Below, one piece after another: positions 52,326 to 61,078 of a stretch of 64,000 nucleotides of DNA; position 1 is the first letter of the stretch; every line of letters starts with the position of its first letter. Under the pieces are notes generated by a model. The model was not told the DNA's origin, did no database searches, and saw only the letters and a list, made by a program, of their open reading frames with translations. The DNA comes from JBHGYD01 sp041920415. GTDB taxonomy: Bacteria; Bacillota; Bacilli; Bacillales; Anoxybacillaceae. Location of the stretch: contig JBHGYD010000014.1 of NCBI GenBank assembly GCA_041920415.1, forward strand, positions 11,936-75,935, written 5' to 3'. The translations under genes and the position numbers were made by a program.

Positions 52326-53291
52326 ATGCTTAAAGGTAAGACAATTCTTGTTACTGGCGGTACTGGTTCATTTGGTAAAAAATTCGTCAAAAAAGTTTTA
52401 GAATACGATATAAAAAAAGTTATTGTATTTAGTCGTGATGAATTAAAACAATATGAGATGGCACAAGAGTATAATGACCCGAGACTTCGTTTTTTTATTG
52501 GTGATGTTAGAGACAAAGAGAGATTATATAGAGCTTTCGATGGGGTAGATATTGTTATACATGCGGCAGCTATGAAGCAAGTTCCAGCTTGTGAATATAA
52601 TCCATTTGAAGCAGTGAAAACAAATATACATGGTGCGCAAAATGTCATTGAAGCTGCTATTGATCGCGGGGTAAAGCAAGTGATTGCTTTAAGTACTGAT
52701 AAAGCGTGCAGTCCAGTAAATCTTTACGGAGCGACGAAATTAGCATCAGACAAGCTATTTGTTGCGGCTAATTCATATGTTGGTGATAAGGAAACGAAAT
52801 TTTCCGTAGTTCGTTATGGAAATGTAGTTGGTAGCCGTGGAAGTGTTGTTCCTTTCTTTAAGAAAATCCGTCATACAGGTAAATTACCGATTACAGATGA
52901 ACGAATGACACGTTTTTGGATTACACTTGATCAAGGTGTTCAATTCGTTTTAGATAGTTTGCAACGGATGTGTGGTGGAGAAATTTTTGTTCCGAAAATT
53001 CCAAGTATGAGGGTCGTAGACTTAGCAAAAGCGATTGCTCCGGAATGCGAAATCGAGATTGTTGGAATTCGACCAGGAGAAAAACTCCATGAGGCGATGA
53101 TTACAGAGGATGACGCAAGACATACTGTTGAGTTTGATACATACTATGTTATTCAACCGGAATTTCCTTGGTGGTCAAGAGAATCAGTGAAAGGCGGAAA
53201 GCCCCTTCCAGAAGGTTTTAAATATACAAGTGATACAAACACTCAATGGTTATCGGTAGAAGAGCTACGAGCATTAGTAGAAGAAATGTAA
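52326..53291 (+). CDS. pseB: UDP-GlcNAc 4,6-dehydratase (inverting) PseB
   Basis: 321 residues, ATG 52326 after AAAGGTG. SDR-type Rossmann motif TGGTGSFGKKFVKKV, active-site region STDKACSPVNLYGATKLASDK (Lys and Tyr), RYGNVVGSRGSVVPFF and RPGEKLHEAMI. PseB starts pseudaminic acid synthesis by converting UDP-GlcNAc to the 4-keto-6-deoxy-L-arabino sugar. It is followed 36 bp later by pseC. Confidence 0.95.
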   Translation: MLKGKTILVTGGTGSFGKKFVKKVLEYDIKKVIVFSRDELKQYEMAQEYNDPRLRFFIGDVRDKERLYRAFDGVDIVIHAAAMKQVPACEYNPFEAVKTNIHGAQNVIEAAIDRGVKQVIALSTDKACSPVNLYGATKLASDKLFVAANSYVGDKETKFSVVRYGNVVGSRGSVVPFFKKIRHTGKLPITDERMTRFWITLDQGVQFVLDSLQRMCGGEIFVPKIPSMRVVDLAKAIAPECEIEIVGIRPGEKLHEAMITEDDARHTVEFDTYYVIQPEFPWWSRESVKGGKPLPEGFKYTSDTNTQWLSVEELRALVEEM

Positions 53292-53327
53292 AACATTTCT
53301 TCTACTAGTTTTTTAGGAGATGATTGA

Positions 53328-54512
53328 ATGGAGAAAAAAATGGTTTTTGAGCCAATTCGAAATTCATATTTGCCTTATGGAAGGCAATGGATTGATCATG
53401 ATGATATTGAAGCGGTTGTCGGAGTATTAAAAGGAGATTATTTAACAACTGGTCCGTATGTTTCTAAATTTGAACAAGCAGTTGCCCAATATGTTGGTGT
53501 TAAGTATGCCGTCGCTTTTTCAAATGGCACGGCAGCCCTCCATGGAGCTTGTTTTGCAGCGGGAATTGGTCAGGGGGATGAAGTGATTACAACTCCAATG
53601 ACCTTTGCCGCGAGTGCGAATTGTGTATTTTACCAAGGCGGAACTCCTGTTTTTGCTGATATTGATGAAAAAACGTATAATATCGACCCAAATAAAATTG
53701 AGGAAAAAATAACGGAGAAAACAAAAGCGATTATTCCAGTTGATTTTACAGGTCAACCGGTTGAGTTAGACCGAATTTTAGAAATTGCTAAAAAGTATAA
53801 CCTTGTTGTTATTGAAGATGCAGCTCATGCTTTAGGGGCAACATATAAAGGAAGAAAAATCGGCTCTATTAGCGATATGACTATGTTTAGTTTTCATCCG
53901 GTAAAACATATTACATCGGGTGAAGGTGGCATTATTACAACAAACAATAAAGAATACTATGAAAAATTATTGCAATTCCGCTCTCACGGAATTACGCGTG
54001 AGAAAGAAAAACTGAATGAATATCACGGACCTTGGTATTATGAAATGCAGTTTCTTGGGTATAACTACCGTATGACCGATATTCAAGCTGCTTTAGGCAC
54101 AAGCCAGTTAAAGAAAATCGACAAATTTGTTCAACTACGTCGAAAATATGTTGAAATGTATAATGAAGCGTTTAAAGATATAGAGGAAATTACAATCCCA
54201 TTTCAACATGAAGATGGAGAGTCTAGTTGGCATCTATATATTATTCGACTAAATTTAGACAAATTAACAGTCTCAAGACGAGAAATTTTTGAAGCACTGC
54301 AACAACAAAATATCGGTGTCAATGTTCATTATATCCCAGTTCATTTACAACCTTATTATCAACAATTAGGTTATAAAAAGGGGATTTGTCCGAAGGCGGA
54401 AAAGCTTTATGAAGAAATGATTACATTACCTCTATTCCCTGCTATGAGTGAAGAAGATGTTCATGATGTAATCAAAGCAGTTAAGAGAACAATAGACTAT
54501 TATAAGAAGTAA
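53328..54512 (+). CDS. pseC: PLP aminotransferase PseC
   Basis: 394 residues, ATG after AGGAG. DegT/DnrJ/EryC1 family: GPYVSKFEQAVAQYVGVKYAVAFSNGTAALH, VIEDAAHALGATYKG, and the PLP lysine in FSFHPVKHITSGEGG; then VHYIPVHLQPYY. It makes UDP-4-amino-4,6-dideoxy-N-acetyl-beta-L-altrosamine. The free 4-amine would normally be acetylated by PseH; here formyltransferases are the likely replacement. Confidence 0.94.
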   Translation: MEKKMVFEPIRNSYLPYGRQWIDHDDIEAVVGVLKGDYLTTGPYVSKFEQAVAQYVGVKYAVAFSNGTAALHGACFAAGIGQGDEVITTPMTFAASANCVFYQGGTPVFADIDEKTYNIDPNKIEEKITEKTKAIIPVDFTGQPVELDRILEIAKKYNLVVIEDAAHALGATYKGRKIGSISDMTMFSFHPVKHITSGEGGIITTNNKEYYEKLLQFRSHGITREKEKLNEYHGPWYYEMQFLGYNYRMTDIQAALGTSQLKKIDKFVQLRRKYVEMYNEAFKDIEEITIPFQHEDGESSWHLYIIRLNLDKLTVSRREIFEALQQQNIGVNVHYIPVHLQPYYQQLGYKKGICPKAEKLYEEMITLPLFPAMSEEDVHDVIKAVKRTIDYYKK

Positions 54513-54524
54513 GAAGGTGAAAGA

Positions 54525-55280
54525 GTGAAAGTTGCAGCAATTATTCAAGCTCGTATGGGGTCAACAAGACTCCCAGGCAAAATATTAAAAAAAGTCCTCG
54601 ATAAGACATTACTTGAATATCAAATTGAAAGGGTAAAAAGGGCAAAAACAATTGATGAAATTATCATTGCAACAACTACGAAAGAAAGTGATGATCAAAT
54701 TGTTCAACTTTGTCAGCAACTTTCAATACCTTATTACCGAGGTTCCGAAGAAGATGTGTTATCTCGCTATTACGAAGCTGCAACAGAGTTTAATGTAGAT
54801 GTAATTGTTCGTTTAACATCTGATTGTCCTATTATTGATCCTGTTGTTATTGATTGTGTTATTAATGAATATCTTTCACGCTATCCCGATGTTGACTATG
54901 TATCAAATACGTTAGAAAGAACGTATCCTCGCGGTATGGATACGGAAGTTTTTTCTTATCAAGCTTTAAAAATAGCGCATTTGAACGCAACAGAACATGC
55001 TTGTCGAGAGCATGTTACACCTTATATTTATTGGAATCCTGAACTGTTTAAGTTAGGAAATGTTGTTTATCATCAAAATCTAAGCAACCATCGATGGACG
55101 GTTGATACACCAGAAGACTTTGAATTAATTAAAAGAATCATCGGGAATTTATATCTTAATAAACCTTTGTTTGGGATGGCAGATATAGTTGAATTATTAA
55201 ATCATCATCCCGATTGGAAATATATCAATGCACATGTTGAGCAGAAGAAGATAGAAATTAAGGAGCAATATCACAAATGA
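54525..55280 (+). CDS. pseF: Cytidylyltransferase, PseF/SpsF-like
   Basis: 251 residues from GTG 54525 after AAGGTG. CMP-sugar synthetase signature AAIIQARMGSTRLPGKILKKV, then RGSEEDVLSRYYEAA, RLTSDCPIIDPVVID and HRWTVDTPEDF. SpsF-type enzymes serve as PseF in Firmicute pse clusters, activating pseudaminic acid with CTP. Overlaps the next gene by 4 bp. Confidence 0.85.
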   Translation: MKVAAIIQARMGSTRLPGKILKKVLDKTLLEYQIERVKRAKTIDEIIIATTTKESDDQIVQLCQQLSIPYYRGSEEDVLSRYYEAATEFNVDVIVRLTSDCPIIDPVVIDCVINEYLSRYPDVDYVSNTLERTYPRGMDTEVFSYQALKIAHLNATEHACREHVTPYIYWNPELFKLGNVVYHQNLSNHRWTVDTPEDFELIKRIIGNLYLNKPLFGMADIVELLNHHPDWKYINAHVEQKKIEIKEQYHK

Positions 55281-57019
55281 ATATTGTCTTTCGAGTTGAT
55301 GCATCTGTTCAAATGGGAACAGGCCATGTCATGAGATGTTTAACATTAGCAAGTGAATTAAAAGCCCATGGCGCAAACGTATCATTCATATGTCGCACAC
55401 TTGAAGGGCACTTATGTGAATTAATAGAAAGTGAAGGGTATCAAGTTTTTCGTTTGCCACAGGTGCAAAACAATGAATATATTGAAAAATTAACATCTCA
55501 CTCTCATTGGTTAGGGGTAAACTGGAAAACGGATGTTGAACAAACTATACAAATTATTAAGGATGTCCAAACGGTTGATTGGCTTGTTATTGATCATTAT
55601 GCGATTGAGAAGCGTTGGGAAGAAGCTATCCGTCCTTATGTAAAAAAAATTATGGTAATTGACGATTTAGCCGATCGTGAACATGATTGCGATCTAATTT
55701 TGGATCAAAACTTTTATTCAGACATGAAAACAAGATATAAACATCTTGTACCGAATAAATGTAGGCAATTATTAGGACCAAAATATGTATTATTACGTCC
55801 GGCATTTAATCAAGCTCGTAAGAAGATAAAAAAGCGGGATGGGAAAGTTAGAAGGATCTTGGTCTTTTTTGGAGGATCTGATCCGTACAATGTAACAGAA
55901 AAAGCATTAAGAGCACTTTCCTCATTAAAGGAATTTAAAATAGAGGTTGATGTAATTGTTGGAAGTAATAACAAAAATAAAGAAATTATAAAAAGAATTT
56001 GTAAAGAAAAAGAAAATTTTCACTATCATTGTCAAGTACAAAATATTGAAGAATTGATGTTAAAGGCTGATTTGTCAATTGGCGCTGGAGGAACAACTTC
56101 TTGGGAAAGATGTTATTTAGGTTTACCAAGTATTGTATTGACTATTGCTAGTAATCAGGAGGCAATATCGCATCATTTAGCCAAGAAACAATGTATTATT
56201 TACTTGGGCAAGGCATCCGAAGTAACAGAAAAGGAATTAATCCTTAAGTTGAAAGAGCTTATACATAACGATGAATTATTATTAAATATATCGAAAAATG
56301 CAATGAAGATGGTTGACGGTCTAGGTAGAGAAAGGGTTCGAAAAATCATGTATAAAGAAATGAAAAAATTTAATATAACAATTATGTCTGATATGAATAG
56401 TTGGATAAATAAGTATATACCGGAATTAATATCAAAAATTGAAAAGAAACATAATGTGAACTGGGTGCATGATATTAATGATATTCCAAATGGGGACTTT
56501 GTATTCTATTTAGGATGTGGAAGGATAGTACCTCCCGAAATTTTAGCAAGAAATAAGCATAATTTGGTTGTCCATGAGAGTGACTTACCAAAAGGTAAAG
56601 GATGGTCACCGTTAACTTGGCAAATATTAGAAGGGAAAAATGAGATACCAATAGTTTTATTTGAGGCTGTGGAAAAAGTAGATAGTGGAAAAATATACGC
56701 AAAAGATGTAATGAAATTTAATGGATTAGAGTTAGTAGAGGAATTAAGAAAGGAGCAAGCGGAAAAGACCATACAATTATGTTTAAAATTCATTCATGAG
56801 TACCCTGAAATTCTTGATAAAGGAGAAGAACAAATAGGTGAAGCAACTTACTACCCTCGGCGTACGCCCAAAGATAGTAGACTTGATCCCGATAAAACAG
56901 TTAGAGAACAGTTTAATTTACTAAGAGTTGTTGATAACGAACGTTATCCTGCTTTTTTTGAGATAGACGGTGAAAAATATATATTAAAAATTGAAAAAGA
57001 AAAAAAGCAAAGAATTTAG
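55277..57019 (+). CDS. pseG: PseG hydrolase fused to a formyltransferase domain
   Basis: 580 residues. Domain 1 (about 1-365) is PseG, the UDP-sugar hydrolase: FRVDASVQMGTGHVMRCLTLA with the catalytic His near 17, VIDDLADREHDCDLILDQN, VFFGGSDPYN and GAGGTTSWERCYLGLP. Domain 2 (about 366-580) is a formyl_trans_N/methionyl-tRNA-formyltransferase-like fold with NLVVHESDLPKGKGWSPLTW (His near 433) and a C-terminal part YYPRRTPKDSRLD. Classical PseG ends near residue 350 or less, and a separate PseH acetylates the amine. The fusion suggests N-formylation of the PseC product followed by UDP removal in one protein. Confidence 0.88.
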   Translation: MNIVFRVDASVQMGTGHVMRCLTLASELKAHGANVSFICRTLEGHLCELIESEGYQVFRLPQVQNNEYIEKLTSHSHWLGVNWKTDVEQTIQIIKDVQTVDWLVIDHYAIEKRWEEAIRPYVKKIMVIDDLADREHDCDLILDQNFYSDMKTRYKHLVPNKCRQLLGPKYVLLRPAFNQARKKIKKRDGKVRRILVFFGGSDPYNVTEKALRALSSLKEFKIEVDVIVGSNNKNKEIIKRICKEKENFHYHCQVQNIEELMLKADLSIGAGGTTSWERCYLGLPSIVLTIASNQEAISHHLAKKQCIIYLGKASEVTEKELILKLKELIHNDELLLNISKNAMKMVDGLGRERVRKIMYKEMKKFNITIMSDMNSWINKYIPELISKIEKKHNVNWVHDINDIPNGDFVFYLGCGRIVPPEILARNKHNLVVHESDLPKGKGWSPLTWQILEGKNEIPIVLFEAVEKVDSGKIYAKDVMKFNGLELVEELRKEQAEKTIQLCLKFIHEYPEILDKGEEQIGEATYYPRRTPKDSRLDPDKTVREQFNLLRVVDNERYPAFFEIDGEKYILKIEKEKKQRI

Positions 57020-57098
57020 AAATAAGAAGATTAAGTATGTGAATTGATAGTTAATCTCATAAATTTCAATCCTTATTTTATAAGATAAGGTGGATGTT

Positions 57099-57791
57099 AT
57101 GGCATATATCATAGCAACTAGTCGTCCTTGGTATAAATGGATTGCAGAAAGCTTGGCTAAAAAGTTACAAGTTAAAATTCATTGCATATCGAAGAAAGAA
57201 GAATTAAATTTTGATGATATTCAGAAAATTAATCCTAAGTATATTTTTTTTCCGCATTGGTCATATATAATTCCTTCTAATATCTATGAAAACTTTGAAT
57301 GTGTAATTTTTCATATGACGGATGTTCCGTTTGGAAGAGGAGGTAGTCCCCTGCAAAATTTAATCTCAAGAGGAATTTATGAGACGAAGATCACAGCATT
57401 GAGATGTGAAAAAGAATTAGATGCTGGTCCCGTTTATCTAAAGCGCCCATTCTCACTATATGGTGCAGCGGAAGAAATATATATAAGAGCTTCAAAAGTT
57501 ATTGAAGAAATGATTGAGTATATTATACAAAATCAACCCGAACCTAAAGCACAGGAAGGAGATGTTGTTTACTTCAAAAGACGAACCCCTAAGGAAGGGG
57601 ATCTAAGCCAATTAGATACACTTGAACAGGTTTTTGATTATATTAGAATGTTAGATGCAGATGGATATCCACGAGCATTTATAGAAACGGATCACTTCAT
57701 CTTTGAATTTGAGAGAGCTTCTTTGAAAAACAACTATATTCATGCTGATGTCAAAATTCGATTAAAAAGAGGGATTGAACGTGAAAAATAA
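57099..57791 (+). CDS. Stand-alone formyltransferase of the pse island
   Basis: 230 residues, ATG 57099 after AAGGTGG. Same family as domain 2 of the preceding protein: FHMTDVPFGRGGSPLQNLISRG (His near 72), then ELDAGPVYLKRPFSL and C-terminal VVYFKRRTPKEGDLSQ. The shared RRTPK block points to duplication. It would use N10-formyl-tetrahydrofolate. A second formyl acceptor amine is needed, which the adjacent deacetylase could create. Sugar specificity is inferred only. Confidence 0.82.
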   Translation: MAYIIATSRPWYKWIAESLAKKLQVKIHCISKKEELNFDDIQKINPKYIFFPHWSYIIPSNIYENFECVIFHMTDVPFGRGGSPLQNLISRGIYETKITALRCEKELDAGPVYLKRPFSLYGAAEEIYIRASKVIEEMIEYIIQNQPEPKAQEGDVVYFKRRTPKEGDLSQLDTLEQVFDYIRMLDADGYPRAFIETDHFIFEFERASLKNNYIHADVKIRLKRGIEREK

Positions 57792-58479
57792 AGTACTTGT
57801 GGTAGCTGCTCACCCTGATGATGAGATATTAGGCTGTGGAGGTACCATGGCAAAACATATTAAAAATGGGGATTCAGTTCATGTTGCCATTTTAGCTGAA
57901 GGAATTACAAGTAGAGATAAACAACGGAACCGAGAGGCCCATTTAGGAGAGTTGTCCTATTTAGCTAAAACAGCCCATAAAGCAAATGAAATCATCGGTG
58001 TAACATCATTAAAACTACTAGATTTTCCAGATAATCGAATGGATTCAGTTGATCGATTAGACGTAATAAAAGTGGTGGAAGAGTTAATAAACGAATATAA
58101 ACCAAATATTGTATATACTCATCATATCGGTGATGTCAATATTGATCATCGTCGAATTCATGAAGCTGTAATTACAGCGTGCCGTCCGATCCCGGGGAAT
58201 CATTTTGTGGAACAGGTACTATTTTTTGAAACGGCATCCAGTACGGAGTGGCAAACGCCAGGATCTGCCCCTGCGTTTGTGCCAAACTGGTATGTTGATA
58301 TATCAGACACTTTAGAACTTAAATTAAAGGCTTTGGAGGCTTATATGTACGAAATGCGTGATTGGCCTCATGCTCGTTCGGTTAAAGCGTTAGAACATTT
58401 AGCACGATGGCGAGGAGCCAATGTTGGAGTCGATGCAGCTGAAGCATTTATTTTAGGAAGAAAAATTGAAAAGTCATAA
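57781..58479 (+). CDS. PIG-L/LmbE family N-deacetylase
   Basis: 232 residues. GTG 57781 after GAGGG, overlapping the formyltransferase gene by 11 bp. The zinc motif AHPDDEILGCGG near the N-terminus and HIGDVNIDHRRIHEAV are diagnostic of the PIG-L fold. Such enzymes remove N-acetyl groups from sugars. In this island it may deacetylate a pseudaminic-acid intermediate so the exposed amine can be formylated. Similar genes occur in other nonulosonic-acid clusters. Confidence 0.85.
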   Translation: MKNKVLVVAAHPDDEILGCGGTMAKHIKNGDSVHVAILAEGITSRDKQRNREAHLGELSYLAKTAHKANEIIGVTSLKLLDFPDNRMDSVDRLDVIKVVEELINEYKPNIVYTHHIGDVNIDHRRIHEAVITACRPIPGNHFVEQVLFFETASSTEWQTPGSAPAFVPNWYVDISDTLELKLKALEAYMYEMRDWPHARSVKALEHLARWRGANVGVDAAEAFILGRKIEKS

Positions 58480-58494
58480 TGGAGTGAAAAAAGT

Positions 58495-59547
58495 ATGCGG
58501 GAAATCAATTTAGGCGGCAGAATGATTGGAAGGCAACATCCGCCATTTATCATTGCAGAAATGTCAGGAAATCATAATCAGTCATTAGAACGTGCCCTAG
58601 AAATTGTGGAGGCAGCAGCCAAAGCAGGAGTCCATGCTTTAAAAATTCAAACGTATACCGCGGATACGATGACGTTAAATTTAGATAATAAAGATTTTAA
58701 AATTGAAGATCCTGAAAGTTTATGGAAAGGGAATACCCTTTATCAACTTTATCAACAAGCATACACCCCATGGGAGTGGCATGAACCGATTTTTAATCGT
58801 GCTCGAGAATTGGGGATGATTCCATTCAGTACACCATTTGATGAAACAGCGGTCGATTTTCTTGAGGAATTAGATGTTCCGTTTTATAAAATCGCTTCGT
58901 TTGAAAATAATGACATTCCGTTAATTAAAAAAGTGGCTTCTACTGGAAAACCAATAATTATTTCAACAGGTATGGCAACCGTAGCGGAACTTGATGAAAC
59001 AGTGCGAGTTGCACGAGAAGCTGGTTGCAAAGACATTATTTTGTTGAAGTGTACAAGCACATATCCAGCTACACCTGAAAATTCAAATATTTTAACGATT
59101 CCACATATGAAGGAATTGTTTAACTGCCAAGTTGGTTTATCTGATCATACGCTAGGTATTGGTGTGGCTGTAGCGAGTGTAGCGCTTGGTGCAACAGTCA
59201 TTGAAAAACATTTCACTCTTTCTCGAGCAGATGGGGGAGTAGACGCGGCATTTTCTTTAGAGCCCCATGAAATGAAATTGTTAGTTGAGGAGACTAAGCG
59301 TGCTTGGGAATCTCTAGGAGAAATATATTACGGACCAACTGAAAAAGAGAAAGCATCAATAAAGTTTAGAAGATCGATTTATGTTGCGCAAGACATCAAA
59401 GAAGGAGAACCATTTACAAAAGAGAATATAAAGGTCATTCGTCCAGGATTTGGACTTGAGCCTAAATATTACGAGGTAATTATTGGGAAAACAGCCAAGA
59501 AAGATTTGAAACAAGGAACCGCCTTAACATGGGAACATATTCTATAG
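58495..59547 (+). CDS. pseI: Pseudaminic acid synthase PseI
   Basis: 350 residues, ATG after GGAGTG. NeuB-family TIM barrel: PPFIIAEMSGNHNQSLERALEIVEAA, IKIQTYTADTM-type segment, FSTPFDETAVDFLEELDVPFYKIASFE, STGMATVAELDE, GLSDHTLGIGVAVASVALGATVIEKHFTLSR, and a C-terminal SAF antifreeze-like domain (IKEGEPFTKENIKVIRPGFGL). It condenses the 6-deoxy-AltdiNAc-type sugar with phosphoenolpyruvate. It appears to be the last intact island gene. Confidence 0.95.
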   Translation: MREINLGGRMIGRQHPPFIIAEMSGNHNQSLERALEIVEAAAKAGVHALKIQTYTADTMTLNLDNKDFKIEDPESLWKGNTLYQLYQQAYTPWEWHEPIFNRARELGMIPFSTPFDETAVDFLEELDVPFYKIASFENNDIPLIKKVASTGKPIIISTGMATVAELDETVRVAREAGCKDIILLKCTSTYPATPENSNILTIPHMKELFNCQVGLSDHTLGIGVAVASVALGATVIEKHFTLSRADGGVDAAFSLEPHEMKLLVEETKRAWESLGEIYYGPTEKEKASIKFRRSIYVAQDIKEGEPFTKENIKVIRPGFGLEPKYYEVIIGKTAKKDLKQGTALTWEHIL

Positions 59548-59590
59548 CATTCGGATTACTTGAAATAGAATTTTTTAAGAGGGATTTGCG

Positions 59591-59801
59591 CTGAAGTTTG
59601 TTTTATTTAGTGGTACCCCGATTCGTGATACATTTATCTCTTACGGACAACAATTGGGTTGATGATAATGATATTCAAAGAGTTATTGAAGTCCTAAAAA
59701 GTTCTTATCTTACTCAAGGACCATTATTAGAAGAGTTTGAAAAAGCAGTTGCTCATTATGTAGGTGAGAAGTATGCTGGCCCCCTTATTTCCGAAAAATG
59801 A
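59591..59801 (+). pseudogene. N-terminal stub of a second DegT/DnrJ/EryC1 aminotransferase, frameshifted
   Basis: One frame reads LKFVLFSGTPIRDTFISYGQQ; after one extra T near 59652 the next frame continues WVDDNDIQRVIEVLKSSYLTQGPLLEEFEKAVAHYVGEKYA. Together they parallel the PseC N-terminus (PIRNSYLPYGRQWIDHDDIEAV, YLTTGPYVSKFEQAVAQYVG). Homology stops at about codon 62, where PseC goes on AFSNGTAAL. So there is both a frameshift and a truncation. It may mark the broken edge of a former second sugar cluster. Confidence 0.75.
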
Positions 59802-60229
59802 CAAACGAGGATATTGAGAGTGTAAATCGGGGAGTGAAAAAATTATTAAGTATTATAAAAATTTATAAACGCCTATATAGTCTGTTCAGTATTATTTCCT
59901 ATTTGTCATTTTATTTTGATAATAACATAAATATCGATTTGTGTTTTATTAGACTTTAGAAAATGGCTCATCTGTATATGAATTGATACTTTCTACAATA
60001 AACTACTGTTTTTAGGGCAGTACGTTTTTAGATGATACACGATGTTTAAGAAGTAATAACAGTAAATTATTTATGAGTATTTCTTGCTACAAATTCGATT
60101 TACTCGGTATTGTAAATGATGTGTATGGAGCGATTAAACAAATTACCCAATTAATTCTGTTTCACTAGCTATCTTGTTTATTTAGGGATTCTATAAAATC
60201 GTTTGCAACACTCTTTAAACATTAACCAA
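59802..60229. other. Decayed intergenic stretch
   Basis: About 430 bp rich in A+T with stops in all frames. I see no gene, promoter or hairpin of note; it is probably decayed remains between the aminotransferase stub and the flagellin relic. Confidence 0.45.
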
Positions 60230-60395
60230 ATTTCATTAAAAAACTTACACTAGCTGAATGGCGCATTCATGATGTCAATATGGCTGAAAAAGTAATGATT
60301 TAAACTAAAAACCCTACTCTTGAATACAGTAGCTCAAGTAATGTTTGCTCAAGCTAATCAGCAGCCCCAAGGTATATTTTGATTATTGCATCAGA
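60230..60395 (+). pseudogene. Decayed C-terminus of a second flagellin
   Basis: Frames here read LKNLTLAEWRIHDVNMAEKVMI-stop-TKN and, after a shift, TVAQVMFAQANQQPQGIF-stop-LLH. They parallel the Hag C-terminus SESRIRDVDMAKEMMEFTKN and QAMLAQANQQPQGVLQLLR. In-frame stops and a frameshift show decay. The position just before flaG equals that of the flagellin-like yvzB in B. subtilis. Confidence 0.8.
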
Positions 60396-60412
60396 TAGTT
60401 ACAAGGTACTGA

Positions 60413-60544
60413 GGGGCTGTCTAAAAAGTCCATTTAAGTTGAAAATCCGCCAAAATTAAAACCCAAAGAATGTTGATTTTACAGCATTCTTTGGGTTTGC
60501 TTTTTTTAGATTTCGGGATTAAATACTACTTTTCGGACAGCCCC
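60413..60544. mobile_element. 132-bp MITE-like element
   Basis: The ends are inverted repeats: GGGGCTGTCTAAAAAGT at the left and GGGGCTGTCCGAAAAGT as the reverse complement of the right (15 of 17 match). A 14-bp internal stem (CCCAAAGAATG paired with CATTCTTTGGG and flanks) with a T-run lies inside. There is no transposase. The ends look like a Firmicute insertion-sequence terminus (IS1182-like is my guess). No clear target-site duplication is visible. Confidence 0.7.
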
Positions 60545-60647
60545 TTTTGTTAAGGGTAGGTTTTGAATAATATCCCCTTTTTATCTATTATTGTTTTCCT
60601 TTAATATATTTTTCTATAGGTAATGACTTCATATTTTCTTTTCTTCA

Positions 60648-60655
60648 ACCGATAT
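60648..60655 (+). promoter_or_regulatory. Sigma-D-like -10 of the flaG-fliD-fliS-fliT operon
   Basis: ACCGATAT matches seven of eight of GCCGATAT, 42 bp before the flaG ATG. The -35 (TCAT region) is weak, so confidence rests on the -10 and on the known regulation of this operon. Confidence 0.45.
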
Positions 60656-60697
60656 TAATAGTAGATAACGTTCATTGGCGCAAAGGGGCGAAAAACA

Positions 60698-61063
60698 ATG
60701 GCGATAGAGCGTATTTCTTCCCAGTCTTCTCCATCTTTTTACGAAAATGCTCGCAACCAGCAGGCTGCTATTGTTACGGATTCTAAACAAACGGATGAAG
60801 CATCTAAAGTGAACATGCAAAAAGAAACGCAAGGAATATCAAAAAAACAGCTTGAAAAATTGGTAAAAGGACTAAACGAGTTTCTTCAACCAAGCCAAAC
60901 TTCATTAAAATTCGAGTTACACGATGAACTAAAGGAATATTACGTGCAAATTATTGACGAGCGGACGAAAGAAGTGATTCGGGAAATTCCGCCAAAGAAG
61001 CTGTTGGATGTGTACGCGGCGATGATGGAATTTGTCGGTTTAATTGTCGATAACAAAATTTAA
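60698..61063 (+). CDS. flaG: FlaG family protein (YvyC)
   Basis: 121 residues, ATG after AAAGGGGCG. The C-terminal FlaG domain is KQLEKLVKGLNEFLQPSQTSLKFELHDELKEYYVQIIDERTKEVIREIPPKKLLDVYAAMMEFVGLIVDNKI. FlaG affects filament length in other bacteria. First gene of the filament-cap operon. Confidence 0.92.
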   Translation: MAIERISSQSSPSFYENARNQQAAIVTDSKQTDEASKVNMQKETQGISKKQLEKLVKGLNEFLQPSQTSLKFELHDELKEYYVQIIDERTKEVIREIPPKKLLDVYAAMMEFVGLIVDNKI

Positions 61064-61078
61064 TGGTGGTGAGTGAAA

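Noticed and set aside
60413..60544. Simple terminator only
   Set aside because: The internal hairpin is terminator-like, but the 17-bp outer inverted repeats are better explained as a mobile element end pair.
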